Assembly (NCBI GenBank): GCA_017163975.1
Contig: JAFFSR010000309.1
Coordinates: 186,001-250,000, forward strand
Length of the DNA: 64,000 nt
Source of the DNA: Anastatus disparis
Lineage: Eukaryota > Arthropoda > Insecta > Hymenoptera > Eupelmidae
Direction: 5' to 3'
In this document: positions 46,930 through 59,143 of the stretch, in pieces
Layout: each line of letters opens with the position of its first letter
Numbering within the stretch: position 1 is the first letter of the stretch
Made by a program: the position numbers and the translations under genes
The notes under the pieces: model-generated
Seen by the model: the letters and a program-made list of their open reading frames with translations, nothing else
What the model was told of the DNA's origin: nothing
Databases searched by the model: none

Positions 46930-48986
46930 CTGATATTCTTAACTATTACAGGAAAATATCTTGGACAACTATGGTCATGCTAATACTACTGTTGGCACCT
47001 GAATATTCAACCCATGGGAATACGCCAATAAACCCGAACCCAGGCATTTATTACGAGAAAATCGGTTCTTTAAGGTTAAAACGCGCTGAATGGAAATTAA
47101 TCATTCATGTGAATCTCGATAAAGTTCTCGATAAATATGACGTTTCAGGATTAATAAACCAAACCTATAATAACTGTATAGAGCAATTAACCAATCTAAA
47201 ATGCCAGCGAAAAATGATGGAAAACCGAAAGCCAGCCACAGAAAAATATCATGAATGCGTCAATGAGTTCAAGGATATTGACTTTATTTATCAATCCACT
47301 AATCATTCTTGTTAAGCAAAAGATATTGCAGGCCCAGCAACATCAACTACAGGCCTGTTTGGCACGAATAACTTTGAGAGATATGAAGTTGACAATACCC
47401 AATGAATCCTCCAAGAGAGGATCGGTACTGTTAGGTTTTATCGGCAGCCTTAGTAGCAGTTTATTCGGATTAGTAACTCACGACGAAATCGATGATATAA
47501 ATCAGGAATTAGATAAATTACTCGAAGACAACAAGGAAATAATTCAGTTAACCGACAAACGTGCTCATCTGATTAGTAGTACCATTAGTCGAATTTAGGA
47601 CGTTGCTACCAATCATGCTAAGGCCCTAGACCACCTAGAGACCGTAATGAATACTGTGGTTGAGGAGCAGCAAAAGGAATCTTATTTACGAAGTTTAACG
47701 GCTCAGATTAGACAAATAGAAATCTTAGAAATAGCTACTTCCTTGCTACAAGGCAAGATGCACGAAGCTCTACTGACCCCATAACTACTTGCGCAACTAA
47801 TACCAATGACATATGGGAGCATACCTCAGATTGGGATTTCCCCATGCCTTCTGAGTATATTCGACCTGAAGAGGTAGTAAAAATATCTAAAATAAATACT
47901 ATTTACCAAGAGGACATATTTTTAGTAATCTTATACCTCCGCCTGGTTGAAAGAGAGCCGTACTCCATGTACCGTATGTATCCACTACTCACTGTACAGA
48001 ATTGGAAAGACCATCATTTGGGATACGCTAAAATCAAACCAACGTACTTCTTCATTGTGCTGAATGAAAAGAATAAATATTACCTCAAATTCGACCATGA
48101 CTACCTACAAGAGTGTATAGATCAACCGTATGGATTTACTTGTCAAGTTAAAGGGCCTTTGATGGACACAGCCGCGTTAGGTGATTGTGAACTTATCATG
48201 CTCACTCAACCCAATGAGAAGAATTTCCAACATTGCAACGTAATGAATGTGACAAATCCATCATCCCAGTGGAGTTACCTCCACACCAAGGCAGTATGAC
48301 TATACTCCTTAACTAAGATAACCATGGTCAGAATCATCAGTGAACCACGAAAAGAAGAATTTCTACAACTGACAGGTACTCGCAAACTATATATCCCTGA
48401 TAGCTGTATAGGAAGAACCACTTGAGTTACTCTGGTAGGTATGAGCACACGTATCAGCAATGGAAAATACGCTTACCAACCCTAGCTACAGTTGAAGGTT
48501 GCAGAACCACTGCCAATATTTAATGCTAAGAGTAGCGTTCAAGCACATACTTTACCAGAAATACTACAATCCAGTTCAAATCATGAATAGAATGGCTAAA
48601 GCTTGAGGCACATATCAGACAGACTCAAGGATATCGCACAGCATAATAGAGAACACCACTACATCAGAAGCTCTTTGTATGGAAACTATGGGCTAGGAAT
48701 CATTCTGTGTATAGGCCTAGTTGCAGTCATTGGATGGCTATTTATTAAATTCAAGAACTCAGTACATGTATATAAAACTGGTCAAAATGTACATTATCAT
48801 CATAAGTTAAAACCGGTTGACAAGGACACCGACAATACAGACCAATTTATAAGTACCTCAACTCCCCCCATTAATCAATTTAACTCCAAAAGTACAACAT
48901 TAACCATAGATGATAAGGCTAAAGTTACTCACCTAAAACAACCTAATTATACCTCTATATTATGTATAACGACTAGTCATCTGTGA
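46902..48986 (+). pseudogene. env: Envelope-like protein of gypsy copy B
   Basis: The env ATG at 46902 overlaps the last 28 bp of integrase in another frame. A signal-peptide-like stretch (TTMVMLILLLAPEYS) opens block 46902-47315. Block 47251-47598 has a basic residue pair followed by a glycine-rich hydrophobic fusion-peptide-like segment (about 47434-47490), in the place expected for F-like Env proteins. Block 47844-48299 is the mid-ectodomain. Block 48603-48986 has one hydrophobic membrane anchor (about 48690-48755) and a short cytoplasmic tail. Frameshifts near 47290 and several stops (47599, 47783, 48298 and others) separate the blocks. Confidence 0.78.
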
Positions 48987-49503
48987 TAGTAACCAATGTT
49001 TCAAGTCGTTTGCTATATTACCATAAAATAACTAAGTCAAACACGCACCTGACACGAGGGAAGCTGAGGGCCCGGACAGCTCAGCTAACAGAGCGTTTGA
49101 TATGACAGCACGATTACCAGAGAGTTGAGTTCTACTTGTCGAGGAGAGCGACGGAGCAGCGCCAATACAGATAAGTGCAAACGTATAATAATAACTTAGT
49201 AATTGTTTTCCTTTGATTTAAGTAACCTTAATAAAACTGAATTAGTAAGTGTAATAATTGGTTTAAAATAGAAACGATCGGTTCTTTAATTGAGATGACC
49301 ATAACCTTTTTATGAATTAAATATATAGATAAGAAATTTAACATAATACAACCATGAATTTGCTTCATCAAACTCTCATATTATTATTTCTACTGAATAA
49401 ATTTTAACGATTTCTTCAAATCATTCTCTCTTGTGAATAAATTAATTTTAGTTAATAAGAATTTACGTACCCCCGTCTTGGCAACGGAGGGAGGCACGTC
49501 ACA
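48987..49503 (+). other. 3' non-coding end of copy B, possible LTR start
   Basis: A purine-rich CGAGGGAAGCTGAGGGC lies at about 49056 and AATAAAACTG at 49231. From about 49440 it passes to unrelated sequence just before the satellite. No gene. Confidence 0.4.
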
Positions 49504-50050
49504 CTCTAGTTATTTTCTGTTTCTTTCACTTTTTACGTACAAAAAAAATATTTTTTTAAATTCCTTCACTTTTATTCGTTTGAAAATAGTGAATAACTGT
49601 TATCTTGAGTTATCTGCCAATATTATCAGTTTTCTCAAGTTATGTTCCGTTTTCTCCACTTTCACGTAAAAAAAAATAGTTTTTTTTAACTTTTTTTCAT
49701 TTTGAAACAGTTAATAACTGTTTCCTCCAGTTATCTTGCAACATTATCAGTTTTCTCTAGTTATGTTCCGTTTTCTTCACTTTTTACAAGTCAGAAAATA
49801 ATATTTTTTTAATTTCTACACTTTTATTCCTTTTAAAATAGTTAATAACTGTCTTCTTTAGTTATCGGCTAATATTATCCGTTTTCTCCAGTAATGTTTC
49901 GATTTCTTCAGTTTTTACGTGCAAGAAATAAGAATTAAAAAAATTTTTTTTACTTTTCTTCATTTTAAAACAGTTTATAACTATTTCCTCCAGTTATCTG
50001 CAAATATTATCAATTTTCTCTAGTTATGTTCCGTTTTGTTCACTTTCAAC
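49504..50050 (+). repeat. 132-bp satellite, left part of the array
   Basis: About four diverged monomers of the same satellite as 53853-58640, e.g. AACAGTTAATAACTGTTTCC, CAGTTATCT, AATATTATCAGTTTTCTC and TAGTTATGTTCCGTTTTCTT. It ends in CAAC, the target site of the gypsy insertion that follows. Confidence 0.9.
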
Positions 50051-50145
50051 TGTGATGCATTTATTGCATTTCAAAAACAAATCTATTCGAGAGAATAAGA
50101 GAGAATGTTGAGCTGAGATGCACTTACGAAACCAATCATTAATTA
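50051..50145 (+). repeat. 5' LTR fragment
   Basis: About 95 bp that align with the start of the 3' LTR at 50765 (TATTGCAT(T/C)TCAA(A/T)AACAA, ATCTATTCGAGAGAATAAGA, CGAAACC(A/G)ATCAT). It breaks directly into the integrase reading frame, marking the deletion junction. Confidence 0.85.
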
Positions 50146-50394
50146 ATAGCTAAACGTATTGATGAAGCTCAAAATAAGCAAACTAAGAGATGTGACCAGA
50201 ATAAAAGAGACGTAAGGTTTAATTTAGGAGATCAAGTATTGAGAAGAGCACAGGTGTTATCAAAAGGAGCACAAGGCTTCTCTGCGAAGTTAGCTCCAAA
50301 ATATGAAGGTCCATTTCGTATTATTGAGGTAAAATCACCTGCAGTATATGTTTTAGAGATGAAAAATATCCAGAGTAGCATTGAGAGACGATAA
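50146..50394 (+). pseudogene. Integrase C-terminal fragment of the inserted gypsy element
   Basis: An open stretch of 82 codons with KRIDEAQNKQTKRCDQNKRD, FNLGDQVLRR, FSAKLAPKYEGPFRIIEV and SPAVYVLE. This is the GPY/F-type C-terminal domain (here GPFRI) of Ty3/gypsy integrases of insects. Nothing of gag, protease, RT, RNase H or the integrase core is left. It is clearly different from the integrase ends of copies A and B, so this is a third gypsy lineage, without an env that I can see. Confidence 0.82.
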
Positions 50395-50764
50395 ATCAAG
50401 TCAAGAGATTTCATAGGTATTCAGTGGGATGCTTGAAATTTTCTTTTAATTTATTTATCATTCCTTAAATCCTTATTTATCACCCATTTAAACAGTCACC
50501 TGTGTGTGTATGAGAGAATGAGTAGAGCGAGATAAGAATGAGATAATAAAGAGTATTAGTAGTCATTGAGGTTTGGTTTTATTATAAATAGAATATAAGA
50601 GATATCAATGGTTTATGTGAGTGCAATCCGGCGACGTGACTTTTCTTTGATTTGTTTCAAAGGCAAATAGCCTAAGTTAACAGAGTAGAGTTTTAAAGTA
50701 TTTTCGGATTTTAATAAAATGGACGGCCCACTTGTAAAGTGTTCCGGTCATGGAGGGGGGAATT
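50395..50764 (+). other. 3' non-coding region and polypurine tract
   Basis: No ORF. The polypurine tract GGAGGGGGG (50752-50760) lies just before the 3' LTR, whose first base (50765) is C where the 5' LTR has T. It would prime plus-strand DNA synthesis. Confidence 0.75.
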
Positions 50765-53700
50765 CGTGATACATTTATTGCATCTCAATAACAAATCTAT
50801 TCGAGAGAATAAGAGAGAAGGACGAGCCGAGATGCACTCACGAAACCGATCATCAATTGAATAATTAAATAAATTAATCATTTTTATTTTTGTTATTTGT
50901 TTTGAGAAACGCGCGTGTTATTGAAAGCAGATGACTTACTGGTAGAGAGAGACACGGCTAAAGGGGAACTTAACCTCAAATGAAAATACGTGGTGAAAGA
51001 GAAGCCACCCTCACCATCGGTTTTCCATCGTGCACTAGGAGTCAAGCTACGATGAAGGCTGCAACTCTACAATACTAGCGCACACAACATATAAAAAGAA
51101 GAAAACACACATTCTGTGTAAGCATAACATGTAACAGTGCTCTTGTGCGTCGCCATCTTATGTTATTGATGACGACGTACACGCCGCGGCACTGTCAGAT
51201 ACACACTTACACTTACACACGCACCCGATGTATAGGTACATACACACAATACACTCGCAGTACGCGATGACGAGCGAAACCGGGAAACGACGCGAAAGCT
51301 TAGAAATACGTGCTCGAGAATAAAGAGGAAGCGTCGGTAAGGATGAAAGTGACCGAGTCGTCACGGAAATTCTCGATCGATGACGGAATCGATAGAAGGA
51401 GGCAACGGTAGAAAAAAAGAGAAAGGAAATTGAGTCCCGAGTGAGAAGAGTAAAGGATCAGAGAAAAAGGGGAGCAAGCTATAGTTCATACATCAGGCTC
51501 ATATATAAATATCCTATATGGGTTAATGTAGAAATATAGAGCAGCATAAGTATTATATATGGAAACACGTAGAACTGAGAGCAAGAGTGATAGAAGATAA
51601 AAGAATCGAGCGCTGAAGAGAGATAGTGATGAAGTTTGCATGCAGAATAATCAAAACCAAGTACATGGAGCATTCTAAATGTTAATTTATATGGAGCGCG
51701 CGAGGAATAGAGGGCGCTAACACCAAAGAAGCCGACAAAAGGAAAGGTTTTAATTAGTTGTAAGTCAACATCCTTTGTAATTGACAAATAACAATTATGG
51801 AAAGGATTAATAACCAGTCAACCATTATTCTATTTGTGACGTATTATAATTGATTGAAGAAGGGATGAAGAGGAAGGAGCTCGACAAAAGACGCTCCGTC
51901 GACACACTTCTCTGTTCGATCTGGATAGCTTCACTTGGCTGATTTTCCTATTTGTTGCTCGCTGAGCCATTATTTGAGTCTTGACTCCACTATAGTTGGT
52001 TATAACTTTGGTAGAGATTTTAGGCTGCCATTTTGCCATTTTTGTTGCACACAAAGGAGATTTTCATTTTGCATTCTTTCGAGAGAGCTGAGAAGTTTCT
52101 TTTTAAAGAGCAGAGGAGATTTCTGGTTGGAGGTTTCTTGTTGGAGATTGTTGTATTTGGAGAGAAACACTATTATTATTAAGATGAGTCCTCCATCTCA
52201 CGTCTTTATCAAGTGAAAACTTAGAGTCAGTGCACGTCGCCGTTTTGCTCGTCATAGTTAGCGTCGGTTTCGCCGCCATTATTAATTTTGATATTAACAT
52301 TACGTGTTCAATTTGATCTTTATTAATTATAATTGATAGAAAAGTTTTATTGAGTTGAGTCAGAGTTTTCATTACACCCAATTTTCTTATACTTCAGATA
52401 ATTTCGAGAAATTGTTGGGTGATTAAGCCGTTAGATTTACTTGAATAAATTGAAAGTGAAAATTACTCCTTTTTGTATTTTACTTAACAGTGTTACTTAA
52501 ATGTGTTATTAACATTGTGTCGTTCTAAATATATGAATTGTTTGTTGCTGGTTTACATCGGTGGTTTCGTCATTGTTTCCTGCGAAGACCTGATTAGAAT
52601 CCACCCGAATGAGTTGATTGCTAAGCTGTTTATAGGTTATATTGAGAGAAAATTATGAATAAAATAATGATTAAATTGATAGTTATTCAGACATTATATC
52701 GTCAGGTGGGAGGGAGAAGGTCACGATTCAAAATTGGCCACAAAAAAGTAACGATTCGGATAAAGCCACAAAAAGGTTCCGATTCAGGTTTAGCCACAAA
52801 AAGGTGACGATTCGGGTTTGGCCACAAAAAAGTACGGATTCGGGTTTAGCCACAAAAAGGTTACGATTTAGCTGCTTATTTTTTCCTTCGATGTTTTGGA
52901 TGAGAATCGCTGTTGAAAACATAAGAATTTATCTCCGATATCCAAGCACTCATAAATATTAGAATTATTTTTTCATATTTTCCATAAAAAAAGCAATCAA
53001 TTGTAAAATTCCTTCTATAATAATGTTATCTTCGCTTTTTTGATCAATTTAAAAGAGTACTGTAATAATTGTTTTGAATTATTTACTGAATTAATTTTAA
53101 AATAATTTTTAAAGAAAACAATTACTTTTAAAATATTTCATGAAAATATTATAAAAATGATTTAAACATACTTATTAAAAAGTGACATAAAATTATTATT
53201 ATCTTCCATTGTATCCAGAAAAATAATAGTATATAACAATATCGAATTACAACTATTTTTTATTTTTTGACGAACAATTTAATTCGTTTATTAAGAATCA
53301 GCAAATACTATAACAATACTAATAAAGCACTCGATGTTACCTTGAATTTTTTATTCTTACATTGATAACGTTAGAATAAAAAGATTTTTAATTTATGAAA
53401 TAAATCAATTAATCTTTATTTCATAAGACTATAAAAAGTAATAATATATTTTAATATATGATTTATACTCACTAAATTAAAAACTATAGATTTATAAAAT
53501 TGCCTCTTCATGGAAAAAATGAAAACATAATTATAATATTCATGAGTACTTAGATATAGGAAACAAAATCTTATGTTTTCAACAGCGTTTCTCATCCAAA
53601 ACATCAAAAGAAAAAATAAGCAGCCGAATCGTAACCTTTTTGTGGCTAAACCCGAATCGGTACTTTTTTGTGGCCAAACCCGAATCGTCACCTTTTTGAG

Positions 53701-53852
53701 GCTAAACCCGAATCGAAACCTTTTTGTGGCTTTATCCGAATCGTTACTTTTTTGTGGCCAATTTCGAACGCAACCTTCTTCCTCCCACCTGACGATATTA
53801 TAAAGTTGAGATTATAGTACCTGGGGGATAAGAAACAAATTCTCATATTACA
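50765..53852 (+). repeat. 3' LTR, about 2 kb, carrying a MITE
   Basis: Starts CGTGATACATTTATTGC and ends CTCATATTACA followed by CAAC. Without the 1099-bp MITE and its duplicated ATTAT it measures about 1.98 kb, long for an LTR. It has a GC-richer core (50930-51430) with alternating CACAC patches. Several short ORFs occur on both strands, but I recognise none. Confidence 0.75.
52698..53796. mobile_element. MITE with tandem repeats inside its terminal inverted repeats, 1099 bp
   Basis: Ends ATCGTCAGGTGGGAGG and CCTCCCACCTGACGAT, with ATTAT on both sides (52693-52697 and 53797-53801) as probable target duplication. Each arm (52698-52925 and about 53572-53796) contains about five copies of a 27-bp unit of the type GCCACAAAAAGGTNACGATTCGGGTTT, then GCTGCTTATTTTTTCCTTCG-like sequence and TGTTGAAAACATAAGA. 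The centre is AT-rich and non-coding. The superfamily is not determined. Confidence 0.8.
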
Positions 53853-56800
53853 CAACAAAGAAAAAAAAATATTTCTTTCAAATTTCTTCATATTTCTTTG
53901 TTTTAAAACAGTTAATAACTGTTTCTTCCAGTTATCTGCCAATATGATCAGTTTTTCCAAGTTATTTTCCGTTTTCCTCACTTTTTATGGGCAAGAGAAA
54001 AATATTTCTCAAAATTTCTCTAATTCTAATAGTTTTAGAATAGTAAATAACTGTTTTTTTTCAGTTGTCTGCTTATATTATCACATTTTCTAGTTATGTT
54101 TCGTTTTCTTCACTTTTTACGTGGAAAAAAAAAATATTTTCATTGACTTTCTTCACTTTCCTTCGTTTTGAAACAGTTAATAATTGTTTCCTTCAATTAT
54201 CTGCTAATATTATCAGTTTGCTCCGGTTATGTTCCGATTTCTTCAATTTTTACGTGCTAGGATTAAATATTTCTTTAACTTTCTTCACTTTTCTTTGTTT
54301 CGAAACGGTTAATAACTGTTTCCTTTAGTTATCTGCCAATATTATCAGTTTTCTCTAGTTATGTTCCATTTTCTTCACTTTTCACGTAAAAAAAATATTT
54401 TCATTGACTTTCTTCACTTTCCTTCGTTTTGAAACAGTTAATAATTGTTTCCTTCAATTATCTGCTAATATTAGCAGTTTGCTCCGGTTATGTTCCGATT
54501 TCTTCAATTTTTACGTGCTAGGATTAAATATTTCTTTAACTTTCTTCACTTTTCTTTGTTTCGAAACGGTTAATAACTGTTTCCTTCAGTTATCTGCCAA
54601 TATTATCAGTTTTCTCTAGTTATGTTCCGTTTTCTTCACCTTTTACGTGGGAAAAAAAATATTTTCATTGACTTTCTTCACTTTCCTTCGTTTTGAATCA
54701 GTTAATAATTGTTTCCTTTAATTATCTGCTAATATTATCAGTTTGCTCCGGTTATGTTCCGATTTCTTCAATTTTTACGTGCTAGGATTAAATATTTCTT
54801 TAACTTTCTTCAGTTTTCTTTGTTTCGAAACGGTTAATAACTGTTTCCTTTAGTTATCTGCCAATATTATCAGTTTTCTCTAGTTATGTTCCGTTTTCTT
54901 CACCTTTTACGTGGGAAAAAAATTATTTTCATTGACTTTCTTTACTTTCCGTCGCTTTGAAACAGTTAATAATTGTTTCCTTTAATTATCTGCTAATATT
55001 ATCAGTTTGCATCGGTTATGTTCCGATTTCTTCAATTTTTACGTGCTAGGATTAAATATTTCTTTAACTTTCTTCACTTTTCTTTGTTTTGAAACTGTTA
55101 ATAACTGTTTCCTTCAGTTATCTGCCAATATTATCAGTTTTCTCTAGTTATGTTCCATTTTCTTCACTTTTTACGTAAAAAAAAAAATATTTTCAATGAC
55201 TTCCTTCACTTTCCTTCGTTTTAAAACAGTTAATAATTGTTTCCTTCAATTATCTGCTAATATTATCAGTTTGCTTCGGTTATGTTCCGATTTCTTCAGT
55301 TTTTACGTGCTGAAATTAAATATTTTTATAACTTTCTTCACTTTTCTTTGTTTCGAAACGGTTAATAACTGTTTCCTTCAGTGATCTGCCAATATTATCA
55401 GTTTTCTCTAGTTATGTTTCATTTTCTTCACTTTTTACGTAAAAAAAAAAATATTTTCAATGACTCCCTTCACTTTCCTTCGTTTTAAAACAGTTAATAA
55501 TTGTTTCCTTCAATTATCTGCTAATATTATCAGTTTGCTTCGGTTATGTTCCGATTTCTTCAGTTTTTACGTGCTGAAATTAAATATTTTTATAACTTTC
55601 TTCACTTTTCTTTGTTTCGAAACGGTTAATAACTGTTTCCTTCAGTGATCTGCCAATATTATCAGTTTTCTCTAGTTACATTCCGTTTTTTTCACCTTTT
55701 ACGTGGGAAAAAAAATATTTTCATTGACTTTCTTCACTTTCCTTCGTTTTGAAACAGTTAATAATTGTTTCCTTCAATTATCTGCTAATATTATGAGTTT
55801 GCTCCGGTTATGCTCCAATTTCTTCAATTTTTACGTGCTAGGATTAAATATTTCTTTAACTTTCTTCAGTTTTCTTTGTTTCGAAACGGTTAATAACTGT
55901 TTCCTGCAGTTATCTGCCAATATTATGAGTTTTCTCTAGTTACGTTCCGTTTTTTTCACCTTTTACGTGGGAAAAAAAATATTTTCGTTGACTTTCTTCA
56001 CTTTCCTTCGTTTTGAAACAGTTAATAATTGTTTCTCTCAATTATCTGCTAATATTATCAGTTTGCATCGGTTATGTTCCGATTTCTTCAATTTTTACGT
56101 GCTAGGATTAAATATTTCTTTAACTTTCTTCACTTTTCTTTGTTTTGAAACGGTTAATAACTGTTTCCTTCAGTTATCTGCCAATATTATCAGTTTTCTC
56201 TAGTTATGTTCCATTTTCTTCACTTTTTACGTAAAAAAAAAAATATTTTCATTGACTTTCTTCACTATCCTTCGTTTTGAAACAGTTAATAATTGTTTCC
56301 TTCAATTATCTGCTAATATTATCAGTTTGCTTCGGTTATGTTCCGATTTCTTCAGTTTTTACGTGCTGAAATTAAATATTTTTATAACTTTCTTCACTTT
56401 TCTATGTTTCGAAACGGTTAATAACTGTTTCCTTCAGTGATCTGCCAATATTATGAGTTTTCTCTAGTTACATTCCGTTTTTTTCACCTTTTACGTGGGA
56501 AAAAAAATATTTTCATTGACTTTCTTCACTTTCCTTCGTTTTGAAACAGTTAATAATTGTTTCCTTCAATTATCTGCTAATATTATGAGTTTGCTCCGGT
56601 TATGCTCCAATTTCTTCAATTTTTACGTGCCAGGATTAAATATTTCTTTAACTTTCTTCAGTTTTCTTTGTTTCGAAACGGTTAATAACTGTTTCCTTTA
56701 GTTATCTGCCAATATTATCAGTTTTCTCTAGTTATGTTCCATTTTCTTCACATTTCACGTAAAAAAAAAAATATTTTCATTGACTTTCTTCACTTTCAGT

Positions 56801-58640
56801 CGTTTTGAAACAGTTAATAAGTGTTTCCTTTAATTATCTGCTAATATTATCAGTTCGCTTCGGTTATGTTCCGATTTCTTTAATTTTTGCGTGCTAGGAT
56901 TAAATATTTCTTTAACTTTCTTCACTGTTCTTTGTTTCGAAACGGTTAATAACTGTTTCCTTCAGTTATCTGCCAATATTATCAGTTTTCTTCAGTTATG
57001 TTCCATTTTCTTCACTTTTTACGTGGAAAAAAAATTATTTTCATTGACTTTTTTCACTTTTCTTCGTTCTGAAACAGTTAATAATTGTTTCCTTCAATTA
57101 TCTGCTAATATTATCAGTTTGCTTCGGTTATGTTCCGATTTCTTCAGTTTTTACGTGCTAGAATTAAATATTTCTTTAACTTTCTTCACTTTTCTTTGTT
57201 TCGAAACCGTTAATAACTGTTTCCTTCAGTTACCTGCTAATATTATCAGTTTTCTCTAGTTATGTTCCGTTTTCTTCACCTTTTACGTGGGAAAAAAAAT
57301 ATTTCCATTGACTTACTTTACTTTCCTTCGTTTTGAAACAGTTAATAATTGTTTCTCTCAATTATCTGCTAATATTATCAGTTCGCTTCGGTTATGTTCC
57401 GATTTCTTCAATTTTTGCGTGCTAGGATTAAATATTTCTTTAACTTTCTTCACTTTTCTTTGTTTCGGAATGGTTAATAACTGTTTCCTTCAGTTATCTG
57501 CCAATATTATCAGTTTTCTCTAGTTATGTTCCATTTTCTTTACTTTTTACGTGAAAAAAAAATATTTTCATTGACTTTCTTCACTTTCCTCCGTTTTGAA
57601 ACAGTTAATAATTGTTTCCTTTAATTATCTGCCAATATTATCAGTTTGCTTTGGTTATGTTCCGATTTCTTCAGTGTTTGCGTGCTAGAATTAAATATTT
57701 TTATAACTTTCTTCACTTTTATTTGTTTCGAAATGGTTAATAACTGTTCCCTTCTGTTATCTGCCGATATTATCAGTTTTCTCTAGTTATGTTCTGTTTT
57801 CTTCACTTTTTACGTGCAAAAGAAAAAAATTTTTCTTAATTTCTTCAATTTTATCCATTTTAAAATAGTTAATAAATCTCTTCTTCAGTTATCTACCGAT
57901 ATTATCAGATTTCCTTAGTTATATCCTGATTTCCTCAACTTTTACGTGAAAAAAAAATATTTCTCTTAACTTTTTTTACTTTTTTTTATTTTGAAATAGT
58001 TAATAACCGTTTTTTTTAGTTATCTGGCGATATTATAAGTTTCCTCCAGTTAGGTTTGATTTTCTTTACTTTTTATGTGCTAGAAAAAATTATATTTTCA
58101 ACTTTCTTCACTTTTCTTTGTTTCAAAACAGTTCATAACAGTTTCCTTCAGTTTACAGCCAATATTATCAGCTTTCTGTAGTTATGTTCCGTTTCCTTTA
58201 CTTTTTACGTGCAGGAAAAAAATATTTTTAAAAGTTTTGTTACTTAATAGTCTTAAAATAGTTAATAACTGTTTTCTTTAGTTGTTGTACAGTATTATCA
58301 ATTTTTTAGTTATGTTCCGTTTTCTTTACTTTTTATGTGCAAAACAATAATAATTCATAAAATTTCTTTACTTTTATTTGTTTTAAAATTGTTAATAACT
58401 GTTTACTTCAGTTATCTGCTTATATTATCAGTTTTTGCCAGTTGTGTTCCGATTTCTTCACTTATTACGTGCGATAAATAAATATTTTCCTAACTTTCTT
58501 CACTTTTCTCCGTTTCAAAACAGTTAATAACGGTTTTCTTCAGTTATCTGATAATATTATCAGTTTTCTCCAATTATGTTCCGTTTTCTACTTTTACAAG
58601 AAAAGGTAAAAAAGTGTCTTTCCCTTCTTTACTTTTTTAT
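53853..58640 (+). repeat. 132-bp satellite, right part of the array, with a 264-bp higher-order unit
   Basis: About 36 monomers. From about 54120 to 57820 two monomer types alternate, giving a homogeneous 264-bp unit (about 14 copies). Type 1 has GAAACAGTTAATAATTGTTT, CAATTATCTGCTAATATTAT, CGGTTATGTTCCGATTTC and ACGTGCTAGGATTAAATATT. Type 2 has GAAACGGTTAATAACTGTTT, CAGTTATCTGCCAATATTAT, TAGTTATGTTCCGTTTTC and ACGTGGGAAAAAAAATATTT. Monomers at 53853-54120 and 57820-58640, and those left of the insertion, are more diverged. Since 132 and 264 are multiples of three, the frames stay open and yield repeated 60-120-codon ORFs that are not genes. Confidence 0.95.
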
Positions 58641-59130
58641 TTTTTTTTTTTTTTTACGAGTAAGCAGTTTTGTTCAGGATATAACTGTTGTCTCCATTTT
58701 GCTCTAGATTTCTTCACTTTTCAACAGTTATTTTCTGAATTTAGCTGTTTTCTGCAGTTTCCTTAAGATTTTTTTTTTTAACAGTTGTGTTCAGAATATA
58801 ACTGTTATCTACAGTTTTCTTTATTTTCCAATAGTTGTGTTCATAATATAACCGTTTTTTGCAGTTTTCTTCAGTTTTTTTAACATTTTCAATGGCTTTT
58901 ATATCTAAAAAAAATTTTTTTAAATAAATATAACTGTTGGTAATTGCAGTAAATTGTATAGAATTGTAGAAAACTGATAAAAACTGAAAAAATTTGAAGA
59001 AATCAGAAGGTAACTGTTGTCTTTGTCTCAATTTCGACATTTTCCAACAGTTGATTTCCGTTTTCTTCTGTTTTCATCTATTTTCTTAAGTTTTCTTTTG
59101 ATATTTTCAGTTAATAACTGTTGTCTATAT
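58641..59130 (+). repeat. Short-period relatives of the satellite (about 60 bp)
   Basis: Units of about 57-65 bp of the type AACAGTTGTGTTCAGAATAT AACTGTT followed by CTGCAGTTTTCTTCAG. Each has AACAGTT and AACTGTT facing each other, the same half-sites as in the 132-bp satellite. Confidence 0.75.
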
Positions 59131-59143
59131 TTATTTTTTTCTG

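Larger units (their letters stand above)
42898..49430 (+). mobile_element. Env-bearing Ty3/gypsy retroelement, copy B, 5'-truncated and integrase-deleted
   Basis: Same family as copy A, in the opposite orientation, clearly diverged from it. Homology starts at 42898 inside the post-protease region (NG-CRV, then AINTGEEDAFLTINPRDLLPF), so gag and protease are missing. RT, RNase H, linker, integrase ends and env follow in order, with many stops. The 3' non-coding part to about 49430 includes an AATAAA signal near 49231 and may be the start of the LTR; no second LTR is available for comparison. Confidence 0.88.
50051..53852 (+). mobile_element. Internally deleted Ty3/gypsy element inserted into the satellite
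   Basis: Flanked by CAAC on both sides (50047-50050 and 53853-53856) with LTR ends TGTGATG and ATTACA. The 5' LTR keeps only its first ~95 bp. The sequence then jumps to the integrase C-terminus, a 3' non-coding part, a PPT and a full 3' LTR. Removing it restores a continuous satellite monomer. Confidence 0.82.

Noticed and set aside
54065..57523. Family of similar 60-122-codon ORFs at regular spacing
   Set aside because: They are the 132/264-bp satellite read in frame; both periods are multiples of three, so stops are absent by arithmetic.
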